Source: Pseudogulbenkiania sp.
Lineage (GTDB): Bacteria > Pseudomonadota > Gammaproteobacteria > Burkholderiales > Chromobacteriaceae
Assembly: GCA_016192025.1 (NCBI GenBank)
Contig: JACPUY010000350.1
Coordinates: forward strand, 1-52,402
DNA length: 52,402 nt
Direction of reading: 5' to 3'
The notes beneath the pieces are model-generated. The model was not told the DNA's origin. It did no database searches and saw only the letters and a list, made by a program, of their open reading frames with translations. Below, piece by piece: positions 28,648-36,232 of the stretch. Position numbers and translations under genes: made by a program. Position 1 is the stretch's first letter. Each line of letters begins with the position of its first letter.

Positions 28648-30258
28648 TCAGCGCTTGTTGTCGCGCTTGGGCGAGAACAGCGCCGCGGTCTGGCGGCCAC
28701 CGGCCGGCTTGCCGCGACCGGCGTCGCCCGGGCGGCCACTGCCGGAGCGGGTGTTGCCGTTGGCCGGCTTGGGCGGGCGGATCACGTTGCCGTTGACCTC
28801 TTTCGGCGGCGGCGGCATCACGTTGCCGTTGGGCTCGCCGCGCTGGCCGCTGGCCGGCGAGGTATGGCGACCCTTGGGCTGCTGGGAGCCGGTGTTGCTC
28901 TTCGGTGGCCGGGAACCCGGCTGGCGCGCGCCGTCGGCGTGCTCGTGACGACGTGCCGGCTGAGCGCTGCCGTTACGCGTGCTGGCGCCGCTGGCGCCAT
29001 TGCCGGCCGGCCGGCCCTCGCCACCACGGCGCTGGCCTTGGCCCTGACGCTGACCTTGCCCCTGACCCTGGCCGCGGCGCTGGCCGCCCATCAGGATCGG
29101 TTCCGGCGTTACCGTCAGATCGGCCTCGTAGCCGGGGACGGTAAACTGCGGGATATCCTTCTTGATCAGCTTCTCGATATCCTTGAGGAACTTGAACTCG
29201 TCCACGCACACCAGCGACACCGCCTCGCCTTCGTTGCCGGCGCGGCCGGTGCGGCCGATGCGGTGCACGTAGTCTTCCGGCACGTTGGGTAGCTCGAAGT
29301 TGACCACGTGCGGCAGCTGGTCGATGTCCAGCCCGCGTGCGGCGATGTCGGTGGCCACCAGCACCTGCAACGTGTTGGCCTTGAAGTCGGCCAGCGCCTT
29401 GGTGCGGGCGTTCTGGCTCTTGTTGCCGTGGATCGCCGCGGCGGTGATGCCGCTCTTGTCGAGCTTCTCGGCCAGGCGGTTGGCGCCGTGCTTGGTGCGT
29501 GTGAACACCAGCACCTGGTGCCAGTCGCCCTGGCTGATCAGGTGGGTCAGCAGCTCGGTCTTCTTGTCGCGATCGACCAGGTGCACCTTCTGCTCGACCA
29601 GTTCATTGGCGGTATTGCGGCGCGCCACTTCGACCAGCTGCGGATTGTTCAGCAGGCGGTCGGCCAGGGTCTTGATCTCATCGGAGAAGGTGGCCGAGAA
29701 CAGCAGGTTCTGGCGCTTGGCCGGCAGCAGCGCCAGCACTTTCTTGATGTCGTGGATGAAGCCCATGTCGAGCATGCGGTCGGCTTCGTCCAGCACCAGG
29801 ATCTCGACGCCGGACAGGTCGACGGTCTTCTGGCCGGCGTGGTCCAGCAGGCGGCCCGGCGTGGCGACCAGGATGTCGAGCGGCTTCCTGAGCGCGGCGA
29901 TCTGCGGGTTGATGCCGACGCCGCCGAACATCACCATCGACTTGTGCGGCAGGTACTTGCCGTAGGTGCGTACCGATTCTTCCACCTGTGCGGCGAGTTC
30001 GCGCGTCGGCGTCAGCACCAGCGCGCGCGGGCGGCCTTTCAGGTGGGTCGGCGCCGCGCCCAGCCGATGCAGCAGCGGCAGGGTGAAGCCGGCGGTCTTG
30101 CCGGTGCCGGTCTGGGCCGCGGCCAACAGGTCGCCGCCCTTGATCACCTGCGGGATAGCCTGCGCCTGGATCGGGGTGGGCGTGGTGTAGCCGGTTTCGG
30201 CCACGGCACGCAACAGGGGCTCGGACAGGCCGAGGTCGGTAAATTTGATATCGGACAT
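28648..30258 (-). CDS. rhlE: DEAD-box ATP-dependent RNA helicase RhlE
   Basis: Cytoplasmic RNA helicase of 536 residues. Motif Q is at [11 protein letters not shown], motif I at [10 protein letters not shown] (47-55), Ia PTRELA, DEAD at 157-160, SAT in LLFSATF, and motifs V/VI as [10 protein letters not shown] and [22 protein letters not shown] at the N-terminus is typical of RhlE. After about residue 385 comes a 150-residue disordered tail rich in Gln, Gly, Arg and Asn ([16 protein letters not shown], two NGNV-PP units) that would bind RNA non-specifically. ATG with GGAG at good spacing. RhlE assists ribosome maturation and mRNA decay, notably in the cold. Confidence 0.94.
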   Translation of the reverse strand: MSDIKFTDLGLSEPLLRAVAETGYTTPTPIQAQAIPQVIKGGDLLAAAQTGTGKTAGFTLPLLHRLGAAPTHLKGRPRALVLTPTRELAAQVEESVRTYGKYLPHKSMVMFGGVGINPQIAALRKPLDILVATPGRLLDHAGQKTVDLSGVEILVLDEADRMLDMGFIHDIKKVLALLPAKRQNLLFSATFSDEIKTLADRLLNNPQLVEVARRNTANELVEQKVHLVDRDKKTELLTHLISQGDWHQVLVFTRTKHGANRLAEKLDKSGITAAAIHGNKSQNARTKALADFKANTLQVLVATDIAARGLDIDQLPHVVNFELPNVPEDYVHRIGRTGRAGNEGEAVSLVCVDEFKFLKDIEKLIKKDIPQFTVPGYEADLTVTPEPILMGGQRRGQGQGQGQRQGQGQRRGGEGRPAGNGASGASTRNGSAQPARRHEHADGARQPGSRPPKSNTGSQQPKGRHTSPASGQRGEPNGNVMPPPPKEVNGNVIRPPKPANGNTRSGSGRPGDAGRGKPAGGRQTAALFSPKRDNKR

Positions 30259-30530
30259 AACAACTCCAGCGACGGCCTAATCGCAGGTTGTGCGACACCA
30301 ATCCAGGCAGACGTTGATGGTGGAAACTCGGGGGACTTCAATGATGAAGCGAGACCGGCGCGCCGATTGGCCCGGCGCGGGAAGGCGCTAGTGTACAGGG
30401 GTTGGCGCCGGAAGGGAAACCCGCCGCCGTACTTGGATCACGATACGCCCCGATGACATCGGAAGAGAGGGGCTCCGGACCGCCCCCATCCCTGCGGATG
30501 GCGAGCACGCGGTCGCCCGGGGATAGGTTC

Positions 30531-31298
30531 TCAGCCGAATGCCAGCGCGTCCATCGCGATGCTGCCGTGCTCCATGCCGCTGTAGAACAGGTTCGCTGGC
30601 GCACCGCCGGCGCCGAGCGCGAAGAACAACGGCAGCAGGTGCTCGGCGGTGGGATGGTTGCGCCGTGCGTGCGGCGCCTGCCGTTCCCAGTCGAGCACGG
30701 CATCGACGTCGCCAGCGGCCAGGCGGTCGAGCATCCAGCGCTGGAATTCCAGTGCCCACGGCTCCGGCGCGGCATTCCACGCCACTTCATACAAGTTGTG
30801 GGTCAGGCTGCCGGAGCCGATCAGCAGCACGCCGTCGTCGGCCAGTTCCGCCAGCGCCTGGCCGAGTCGGTAATGGGTGGCGGCGTCCTCGGCCGGCAGC
30901 ACCGGCAGGCTCACCACCGGAATGTCGGCCTTCGGGTACATCGCCAGCAGCGGCACCCAGGCGCCGTGGTCGAGGCCGGGGCGCTCATCCGGCTGCACGG
31001 TGAAGCCGGCGCCGGCCAGGCGGCGGTCGATGTCGTCGGCCAGCGCGCGGTCGCCGTCTGCCGGATACTGCAGGCGGTAGAGCTGTTCCGGAAAGCCGCC
31101 GAAGTCGTGCACGGTGCGCCAGTGCTCCGCCCTGCCGGCCCCCGGCAGCCGCGCCGGGCGGTGCGCCGACAGGCTGACGATGGCGCGCGGCCGTGGTCGG
31201 GCCTCGGCCCAGCGCCGCCAGGCGGCCGGCGCGGGCGAGCCGTCGATCAGCACGGTCGGGGCGCCGTGTGAAATATACAGGCTGGGCAGGCGGGTCAT
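30531..31298 (-). CDS. Class III extradiol dioxygenase, YgiD/DODA family
   Basis: A 255-residue LigB-superfamily protein similar to 4,5-DOPA dioxygenases such as E. coli YgiD. Likely metal-binding residues are His11 (ISHGAP), His46 (SLSAH) and His167 (GSGSLTHNL), with conserved LDHGAWVPL around 109-117 and the C-terminal GMEHGSIAMDAL. It would open an aromatic diol ring; the natural substrate of this group in bacteria is generally unknown. The ATG has GGAGAG at good spacing. It follows doxX by 38 bases on the same strand, so both are probably one transcript that diverges from the LysR gene. Confidence 0.88.
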   Translation of the reverse strand: MTRLPSLYISHGAPTVLIDGSPAPAAWRRWAEARPRPRAIVSLSAHRPARLPGAGRAEHWRTVHDFGGFPEQLYRLQYPADGDRALADDIDRRLAGAGFTVQPDERPGLDHGAWVPLLAMYPKADIPVVSLPVLPAEDAATHYRLGQALAELADDGVLLIGSGSLTHNLYEVAWNAAPEPWALEFQRWMLDRLAAGDVDAVLDWERQAPHARRNHPTAEHLLPLFFALGAGGAPANLFYSGMEHGSIAMDALAFG

Positions 31299-31336
31299 GA
31301 TGCTCTCCTTCGATCAGTATTCAATGATATGGCGCT

Positions 31337-31750
31337 TCAGTCGCGTCCGGTGCGACCCAACGGCTTGAGCGCAAAGGCGCCATCGCCGAGCAGGGCCACG
31401 GTCAGTGCCGCCACGGTCAGGAAGGCCGGGTATTCCCAGCCGCCGCCCGGGTTGCCGAATGCCCAGCCGTTGGCCAGGTGCACCAGCAGGGTGGCGCCAA
31501 GCAGCACCGGGCTGAGCAGCAGCGCCACCTGACGCCCGGCCACGCCGAGGAGCAGCAGCACGCCGCCGGTGATTTCGGCCACCATGGTGAGCGGGCCAAC
31601 GAAACCGGGCAGGCCGAGCGAGGCAAAGAACTGGGCCGTGCCGGCCGGGGTGAACACGAACAGCTTGGTCAGGCCGTGGGCGAGGAACATCAGGCCCAGC
31701 GACAAGCGCAGCAGGAAGGCGGCGTAGGGAGCGGTGCGGGTGTCGATCAT
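31337..31750 (-). CDS. DoxX family membrane protein
   Basis: A 137-residue, four-span inner-membrane protein. The DoxX signature begins RLSLGLMFLAHGLTKLF near residue 15, with GFVGPLTMVAEITGGVLLLLG and a C-terminal TVAALTVALLGDGAFAL helix. DoxX proteins are often co-encoded with oxidoreductases and quinone- or thiol-related stress genes, with no fixed activity. The ATG at 31750 is the family start; the track's ORF up to 32716 is only antisense of the LysR gene. It leads a two-gene unit with the dioxygenase, opposite a LysR regulator. Confidence 0.88.
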   Translation of the reverse strand: MIDTRTAPYAAFLLRLSLGLMFLAHGLTKLFVFTPAGTAQFFASLGLPGFVGPLTMVAEITGGVLLLLGVAGRQVALLLSPVLLGATLLVHLANGWAFGNPGGGWEYPAFLTVAALTVALLGDGAFALKPLGRTGRD

Positions 31751-31816
31751 GGTGGTTCTCCAGTGGGTGGGGTATGAGCGTATTAAAGCGCTTGCCATCC
31801 GATCGATAAACCCGCC

Positions 31817-31830
31817 ATATTTCACAATAT
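31817..31830. promoter_or_regulatory. Candidate LysR-family operator between doxX and lysR
   Basis: ATATT-TCAC-AATAT inverted repeat in the 102-base divergent gap, the only AT-rich dyad there, ending 22 bases before the regulator ATG. LysR proteins bind such interrupted dyads (T-N11-A) in divergent promoters. Confidence 0.4.
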
Positions 31831-31852
31831 TGATTCCCTGCAAGAAACAATC

Positions 31853-32749
31853 ATGGACCTGATGACCGCCATGCGCGTGTTCCACGCCGTGGCCGACGGC
31901 GGCAGCTTCACCCAGGCCTCGGACAAGCTCGGCCTGTCGCGCGGCATGGCCAGCAAGTACGTAAGCTGGCTCGAGGAACACCTCGGCATGCGGCTGATGA
32001 ACCGCACCACGCGCCGGCTGGCACTGACCGAGAGCGGCGCCGACTACCTGGCGCGGGTGGCCAGCATCCTCGCCCAGATCGACGAGGCCGAAGCGCAGGC
32101 AGCCCAAGCCAGCCACGAGCCGGTCGGCACCTTGCGCGTCAGCGCGCCGCTGGCCTTCGGCGTGCGCCGGCTCGGGCCGATCCTGGCCGAATTCAACGCC
32201 CATTACCCGCGCCTGACGGTGGAGCTGCTGCTGGAAGACCGCCAGCGCGACATGCTGCAGGACGGCGTCGACCTGACGCTGCGCATCACCACCGACCTCG
32301 GCCAGAGCCAACTGGTGGCGCGCATGCTGGCGCCGGTACGGCTGGTGGTGTGCGCCGCGCCGGCCTACCTGGCACGCCACGGCACCCCGGCCACGCCGGC
32401 CGAGCTCACCCGCCACCAGTGCCTGCGCTACACCCTGAGCGAACCCACCGACGAATGGCGCTTCGGCAGCGAACGGGTCAAGATCAACGGCCCGCTCGCC
32501 GCCAACAACGGCGACCTGCTGGTGGACGCCGCCCGCCACGGCATGGGCATCATCTGCGAGCCGACCTTCCTGCTCGGCGACGACCTGAAGAGCGGCCGGC
32601 TGGTGCCGCTGCTGGAAGGCTACCCGCTGCCCGAATTCCGCCTCTACGCGCTCTACCCGCACCGCCAGTACCTGCCGCGCAAGGTGCGCGCGCTGGTCGA
32701 CTATTTGGCCGATCATTTCGCCGGGGAGCCCGACTGGGACGCCTACTGA
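31853..32749 (+). CDS. LysR family transcriptional regulator
   Basis: A 298-residue regulator. The N-terminal helix-turn-helix reads FTQASDKLGLSRGMASKYVSWLEEHLGMRLMNRTTRRLALTESG (about 18-62); the unusual Met-Ala-Ser recognition helix fits the DhcR/AaeR-like branch. The effector domain runs from GTLRVSAPLAFG (about 92) to the end. Divergent from doxX and the dioxygenase gene, which it probably controls. Its inducer is not evident. The next gene, yaeQ, begins 53 bases downstream with its own TACACT (32763-32768), a possible -10 box. Confidence 0.92.
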   Translation: MDLMTAMRVFHAVADGGSFTQASDKLGLSRGMASKYVSWLEEHLGMRLMNRTTRRLALTESGADYLARVASILAQIDEAEAQAAQASHEPVGTLRVSAPLAFGVRRLGPILAEFNAHYPRLTVELLLEDRQRDMLQDGVDLTLRITTDLGQSQLVARMLAPVRLVVCAAPAYLARHGTPATPAELTRHQCLRYTLSEPTDEWRFGSERVKINGPLAANNGDLLVDAARHGMGIICEPTFLLGDDLKSGRLVPLLEGYPLPEFRLYALYPHRQYLPRKVRALVDYLADHFAGEPDWDAY

Positions 32750-32802
32750 GCAGCAAAACCGCTACACTAGCGGCCTTCTGTGCCTTCTAACCGGACCCGA
32801 CC

Positions 32803-33348
32803 ATGGCGCTCAAAGCCACCATCTACAAAGCCGAACTCAATATCACCGACCTGGACCGCAGCTACTACGCCAGCCACAACCTCACCCTCGCCCTGCACCC
32901 ATCGGAAACCGTCGAACGCATGATGCTGCGGCTGGTGGCGTTCGCCCGCCACGCCAGCGACATGCTGGCGTTCACCAAGGGCATCAGCGAGGACGACGAG
33001 CCGGACCTGTGGCAGAAGAACTATTCGGACGAGATCGAGCTGTGGATCGAACTGGGTGAGCCGGATGAGAAGCGCCTGCGCAAGGCCTGCGGCCGCGCCG
33101 ACGCGGTGTGGATCTACAGCTACGGCGGACGCGCCGCCGATATCTGGTGGCAGGGCATGGAAGGCAAGGCCAGCCGCTTCGAGCATCTGCACGTCGCCGG
33201 CATCAGCCCGGACACGCTGACCGAGCTGACGGCGCTGGCCGAACGCAGCATGCAGCTGCAGGTGACCATCCAGGACGGCCAGATCTGGCTGTCGGACAAC
33301 GTGCACAACGTGCTGGTGGAGTTCGTCGCGCTGAAAGACGCACGCTGA
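32803..33348 (+). CDS. yaeQ: YaeQ family protein
   Basis: A 181-residue protein that matches YaeQ along its whole length: MALKATIYKAELNITDLDRSYY at the start, HPSETVERMMLRLVAFARHA, then DEPDLWQKNYSDEIELWIELGEPDEKR. The fold is related to PD-(D/E)xK nucleases, and E. coli YaeQ was first noted as suppressing loss of RfaH, but its molecular job is unknown. The start follows the lysR gene by 53 bases with no clear ribosome site. A long perfect hairpin follows the stop codon. Confidence 0.93.
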   Translation: MALKATIYKAELNITDLDRSYYASHNLTLALHPSETVERMMLRLVAFARHASDMLAFTKGISEDDEPDLWQKNYSDEIELWIELGEPDEKRLRKACGRADAVWIYSYGGRAADIWWQGMEGKASRFEHLHVAGISPDTLTELTALAERSMQLQVTIQDGQIWLSDNVHNVLVEFVALKDAR

Positions 33349-33354
33349 GACCGC

Positions 33355-33386
33355 CCAGGTGGCCGAAGCCCGCTTCGGCCACCTGG
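33355..33386 (+). terminator. Long hairpin after yaeQ, no T-tract
   Basis: CCAGGTGGCCGAAG-CCCG-CTTCGGCCACCTGG, a perfect 14-bp stem starting 7 bases after the yaeQ stop. It is followed by CCCCCC rather than T, so it may mark the mRNA end by blocking decay or need Rho. Confidence 0.55.
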
Positions 33387-33493
33387 CCCCCCTCCAGACG
33401 GCCCTGTGTCCGTCATTTCCCCCTGCGCTGTGCCTTATGCAGCGGCGCGGCGCGGCCTACCCTGACATCCATCCCGTTTCATGGTGGTGTCCC

Positions 33494-34855
33494 ATGTCCA
33501 CAGTCCCAGCCATACCCATCAAGCTCTACCCGCGCCTGACGCGCGGCCGCTTCAACAACTGGCGCGTCGTCTTTGTCGTCGTCACCCAACTGCTCTACTT
33601 CGGCCTGCCCTGGCTGCAATGGCACGAGCGCCAGGCGGTGTGGTTCGACCTGGTCGGCGGGCGCTTCCACCTGTTCGGCCTGACGCTGCTGCCGCAGGAC
33701 ATGGTCTACCTGGCCGCGCTGTTGATGGCCAGCGCCTTCGGACTGTTCCTGTGGACCACGCTGGCCGGACGGCTGTGGTGCGGTTTTTCCTGTCCGCAAA
33801 CCGTGTACACCGAGATCATGCTGTGGATCGAGCGCTGGACCGAGGGCAAGCCGGCGGCGCGGCGCGCGCTCGACGCCGCACCATGGAGCCTGAACAAGCT
33901 GTCGCGCAAGGGCGGCAAGCACGCGCTGATGGTGGCGTTCTCGCTGTGGACCGGCCTGACGCTGGTCGGCTACTTCAGCCCGTTGCGCGAACTGGCCACC
34001 GGCCTGCCGACGCTCGCCATCGGACCGTGGGAAGCGTTCTGGGCACTGTTCTACGGCGGCTTCACCTATCTGCTGGCCGGCGTGCTGCGCGAGAAGGTGT
34101 GCCTGCACATGTGCCCGTACGCACGCTTCCAGGGCGCCATGTTCGACCCCGACACCAAGCTGGTGGCCTACGACGCGCCCCGCGGCGAACCGCGCGGCGC
34201 ATTGCGCAAGGACGCCGCACCCGGCATGGCGCGCGGCGACTGTGTCGACTGCGGACTGTGCGTGCAGGTCTGCCCCACCGGCATCGACATTCGCGCCGGG
34301 CTGCAGTACGAGTGCATCGGCTGTGCTGCCTGCATCGATGCCTGCGACGCGGTGATGGACAAGATCGGCGCGCCGCGCGGGCTGATCCGCTTCACCACCC
34401 AGCGCGCCGAGGACGGCGGCGACCAGCGCCCGCGCCGCCTCTGGCAGCGCCCGCGCGTGCTGATCTACGGCGGCCTGCTGGCCATACTGCTGGCCCTGAC
34501 GCTGACCGGGTTGCTGAACCACACGCCATACAAGCTCGACGTGCTGCGCGACCGCGCCTCGCTGGTGCGGGAGGGGGATGACGGCTGGCTGGAAAACAGC
34601 TACAGCCTGCGGGTGATGAACGGCGACGAGCGGCCGCACCGCTTCCTGCTGACGGTGGAAGGATTGCCCGGCGTACAGTTGCGCGACGCCGTGCCGGTGC
34701 AGGTGCCGGCGCTGACCGTGGCCACGGTGGGAGTGCGGGTGGCGGCCGACCCAGCCACGGTACAGCGTGGCAGCCAGCCGCTGCGTTTCGTGCTGCACGC
34801 GGAGGACGATCCGCAGCGCACGGTGACGGCCGACAGCAGCTTCATCGGCGAGTGA
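33494..34855 (+). CDS. ccoG: Cytochrome c oxidase accessory protein CcoG (FixG/RdxA)
   Basis: A 453-residue polyferredoxin-type membrane protein that helps supply copper for assembly of cbb3-type oxidase. N-terminal spans include VVFVVVTQLLYFGLPWL and the conserved WCGFSCPQTVYTEIMLWIERW. Two four-cysteine clusters (CVDCGLCVQVC and CIGCAACIDAC), plus CLHMCPYARFQ, fit [4Fe-4S] binding. One more membrane helix (LIYGGLLAILLALTLTGLL) leads to a C-terminal periplasmic Ig-like domain typical of FixG. I use the ATG at 33494; upstream in-frame Met codons in the track would add an unlikely extension. ccoNOP and ccoHIS are not adjacent. Its last 14 bases overlap the convergent MocR gene. Confidence 0.94.
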   Translation: MSTVPAIPIKLYPRLTRGRFNNWRVVFVVVTQLLYFGLPWLQWHERQAVWFDLVGGRFHLFGLTLLPQDMVYLAALLMASAFGLFLWTTLAGRLWCGFSCPQTVYTEIMLWIERWTEGKPAARRALDAAPWSLNKLSRKGGKHALMVAFSLWTGLTLVGYFSPLRELATGLPTLAIGPWEAFWALFYGGFTYLLAGVLREKVCLHMCPYARFQGAMFDPDTKLVAYDAPRGEPRGALRKDAAPGMARGDCVDCGLCVQVCPTGIDIRAGLQYECIGCAACIDACDAVMDKIGAPRGLIRFTTQRAEDGGDQRPRRLWQRPRVLIYGGLLAILLALTLTGLLNHTPYKLDVLRDRASLVREGDDGWLENSYSLRVMNGDERPHRFLLTVEGLPGVQLRDAVPVQVPALTVATVGVRVAADPATVQRGSQPLRFVLHAEDDPQRTVTADSSFIGE

Positions 34856-36179
34856 GCACCGCCGCCAGCCAGTCCAGCGCGGCGAGCTGCCCGGCCGGTT
34901 CGGCGTAGCTCAGGTTGAGGCGCAAGGAATGGCGGCCGCCGGCGCCGCCCGGGTGGAACAACGCACCGGGGGCGAAGTGCAGGCCGTGCGCCTGCGCCTC
35001 GGCCAGCAGCGTCTGGCTGTCCGGCCCGTCGTCCTGCTCCAGCCACAGGAAGTAGCCGCCCTGCGGCTGGGACAGCCGCACCGACGCCGGCAGGCGCGCC
35101 GCCAGTTCGCGGCGCAGTACCGCGGCGCGTTCGGCCAGTTGCTGGCACAGCCGGCGCAGGCCGGGCTGGTAGCCGCCATCGGCCAAGAGCTCGGCGATGG
35201 CCATCTGGTTGGGTAGCGGCGAGGCCAGCGTGGTGCTGACCTTGAGCCGGCACACCGCATCCAGGTAGCGCCCCGGCGCGATCCAGCCGACGCGGTAGCC
35301 GGGCGCCAGCGATTTGGAAAAGGTGGCGCAGTACAGCACCCGGCCGACCGTGTCGCGCGCCTTGAGCGGCGCCGGTGCCGGTGCCTCGAACGCCAGCTGG
35401 CGGTAGGCATCGTCCTCGATGATCGGCACGTCGTAGCGCTCGGCCAGCTGCCACAAGGCGGCGCGGGCAGCTTCGCTCAGGCAGTGACCGGTGGGATGCT
35501 GGAAATTGGCCATCACCGCGATGCCGTGCACCCGGCCTGCAGCCAGGCCTTGCGCCAGCGGTGCCAGGTCGAGCGCACCGTCGAGCCCGACCGGCAGCGC
35601 CAGCGTGGCGATGCCGTGCTGCGCCATCAGGCCCAGCAGACCGGGAAAGGCCGGCGTCAGCACCGCTAGGCACGGTGCCGGCCGCTCGTGGGTCACCACC
35701 TGCACCGCCAGCGCCAGCGCCTCCATGCCGCCGCAGGTGATCACGATCTGGTCCCAGTCCAGCGCCATGCCCTCGGCATGGCACTGGCGCGCCAGCTGGC
35801 GCCGCAGCGCGTCCAGCCCGAGCAGCTCGTGACGCGCCAACAGTTCGGGATAGCGCCGCTGCACGCGGCCGAAGGCCTGCGCCAGCGCGCGGCCGTCGAA
35901 CAAGGCCGGGTTGATGAACGGCGAGCCCCACGGCAGCACCGTGTCCACCTTGGCCGCCGCCGTCGCCCCGCCGCCCGCCGCCACGCGGAACCCCGCGCGC
36001 GGCTGCGCCTCGACGTAGCCCTGCCGCTCCAGCTCGTAGTACGCCCGCTTGGCGGTGTTCATGCCGACGCCATGGGTCTGGCACAGACTGCGCAGCGACG
36101 GCAGCGCGTCGCCGGGGCGGTAGCTGCCATGTTCGATGGCGGCAACAAAAAAATCGACCAGCGTGGCGTACTTGGACAT
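34842..36179 (-). CDS. MocR-type regulator: GntR winged helix fused to aminotransferase-like domain
   Basis: A 445-residue protein. Residues 1-68 are a GntR winged helix-turn-helix (PGDALPSLRSLCQTHGVGMNTAKRAYYELERQGYV). From about 85 comes a class I aminotransferase fold with ITCGGMEALALAV, NFQHPTGHCL, IIEDDAY and the PLP-binding Lys289 in YCATFSKSLAPGYRVGWI. MocR proteins use PLP or its adducts as effectors and commonly control amino acid, taurine, GABA or vitamin B6 genes; no target is next door. ATG at 36179 gives the canonical start. It lies 53 bases after the GGDEF-EAL gene on the same strand and could share its transcript. Confidence 0.91.
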   Translation of the reverse strand: MSKYATLVDFFVAAIEHGSYRPGDALPSLRSLCQTHGVGMNTAKRAYYELERQGYVEAQPRAGFRVAAGGGATAAAKVDTVLPWGSPFINPALFDGRALAQAFGRVQRRYPELLARHELLGLDALRRQLARQCHAEGMALDWDQIVITCGGMEALALAVQVVTHERPAPCLAVLTPAFPGLLGLMAQHGIATLALPVGLDGALDLAPLAQGLAAGRVHGIAVMANFQHPTGHCLSEAARAALWQLAERYDVPIIEDDAYRQLAFEAPAPAPLKARDTVGRVLYCATFSKSLAPGYRVGWIAPGRYLDAVCRLKVSTTLASPLPNQMAIAELLADGGYQPGLRRLCQQLAERAAVLRRELAARLPASVRLSQPQGGYFLWLEQDDGPDSQTLLAEAQAHGLHFAPGALFHPGGAGGRHSLRLNLSYAEPAGQLAALDWLAAVLTRR

Positions 36180-36232
36180 CGGCACCGCTTCTGCAACGGG
36201 AAAGACCCGCAGTGTAGCGGAGAAACCCCCGC

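Noticed and set aside
31337-32716. 459-codon minus-strand ORF
   Set aside because: Only its last 137 codons (DoxX) are a recognised protein; the rest is antisense to the LysR gene.
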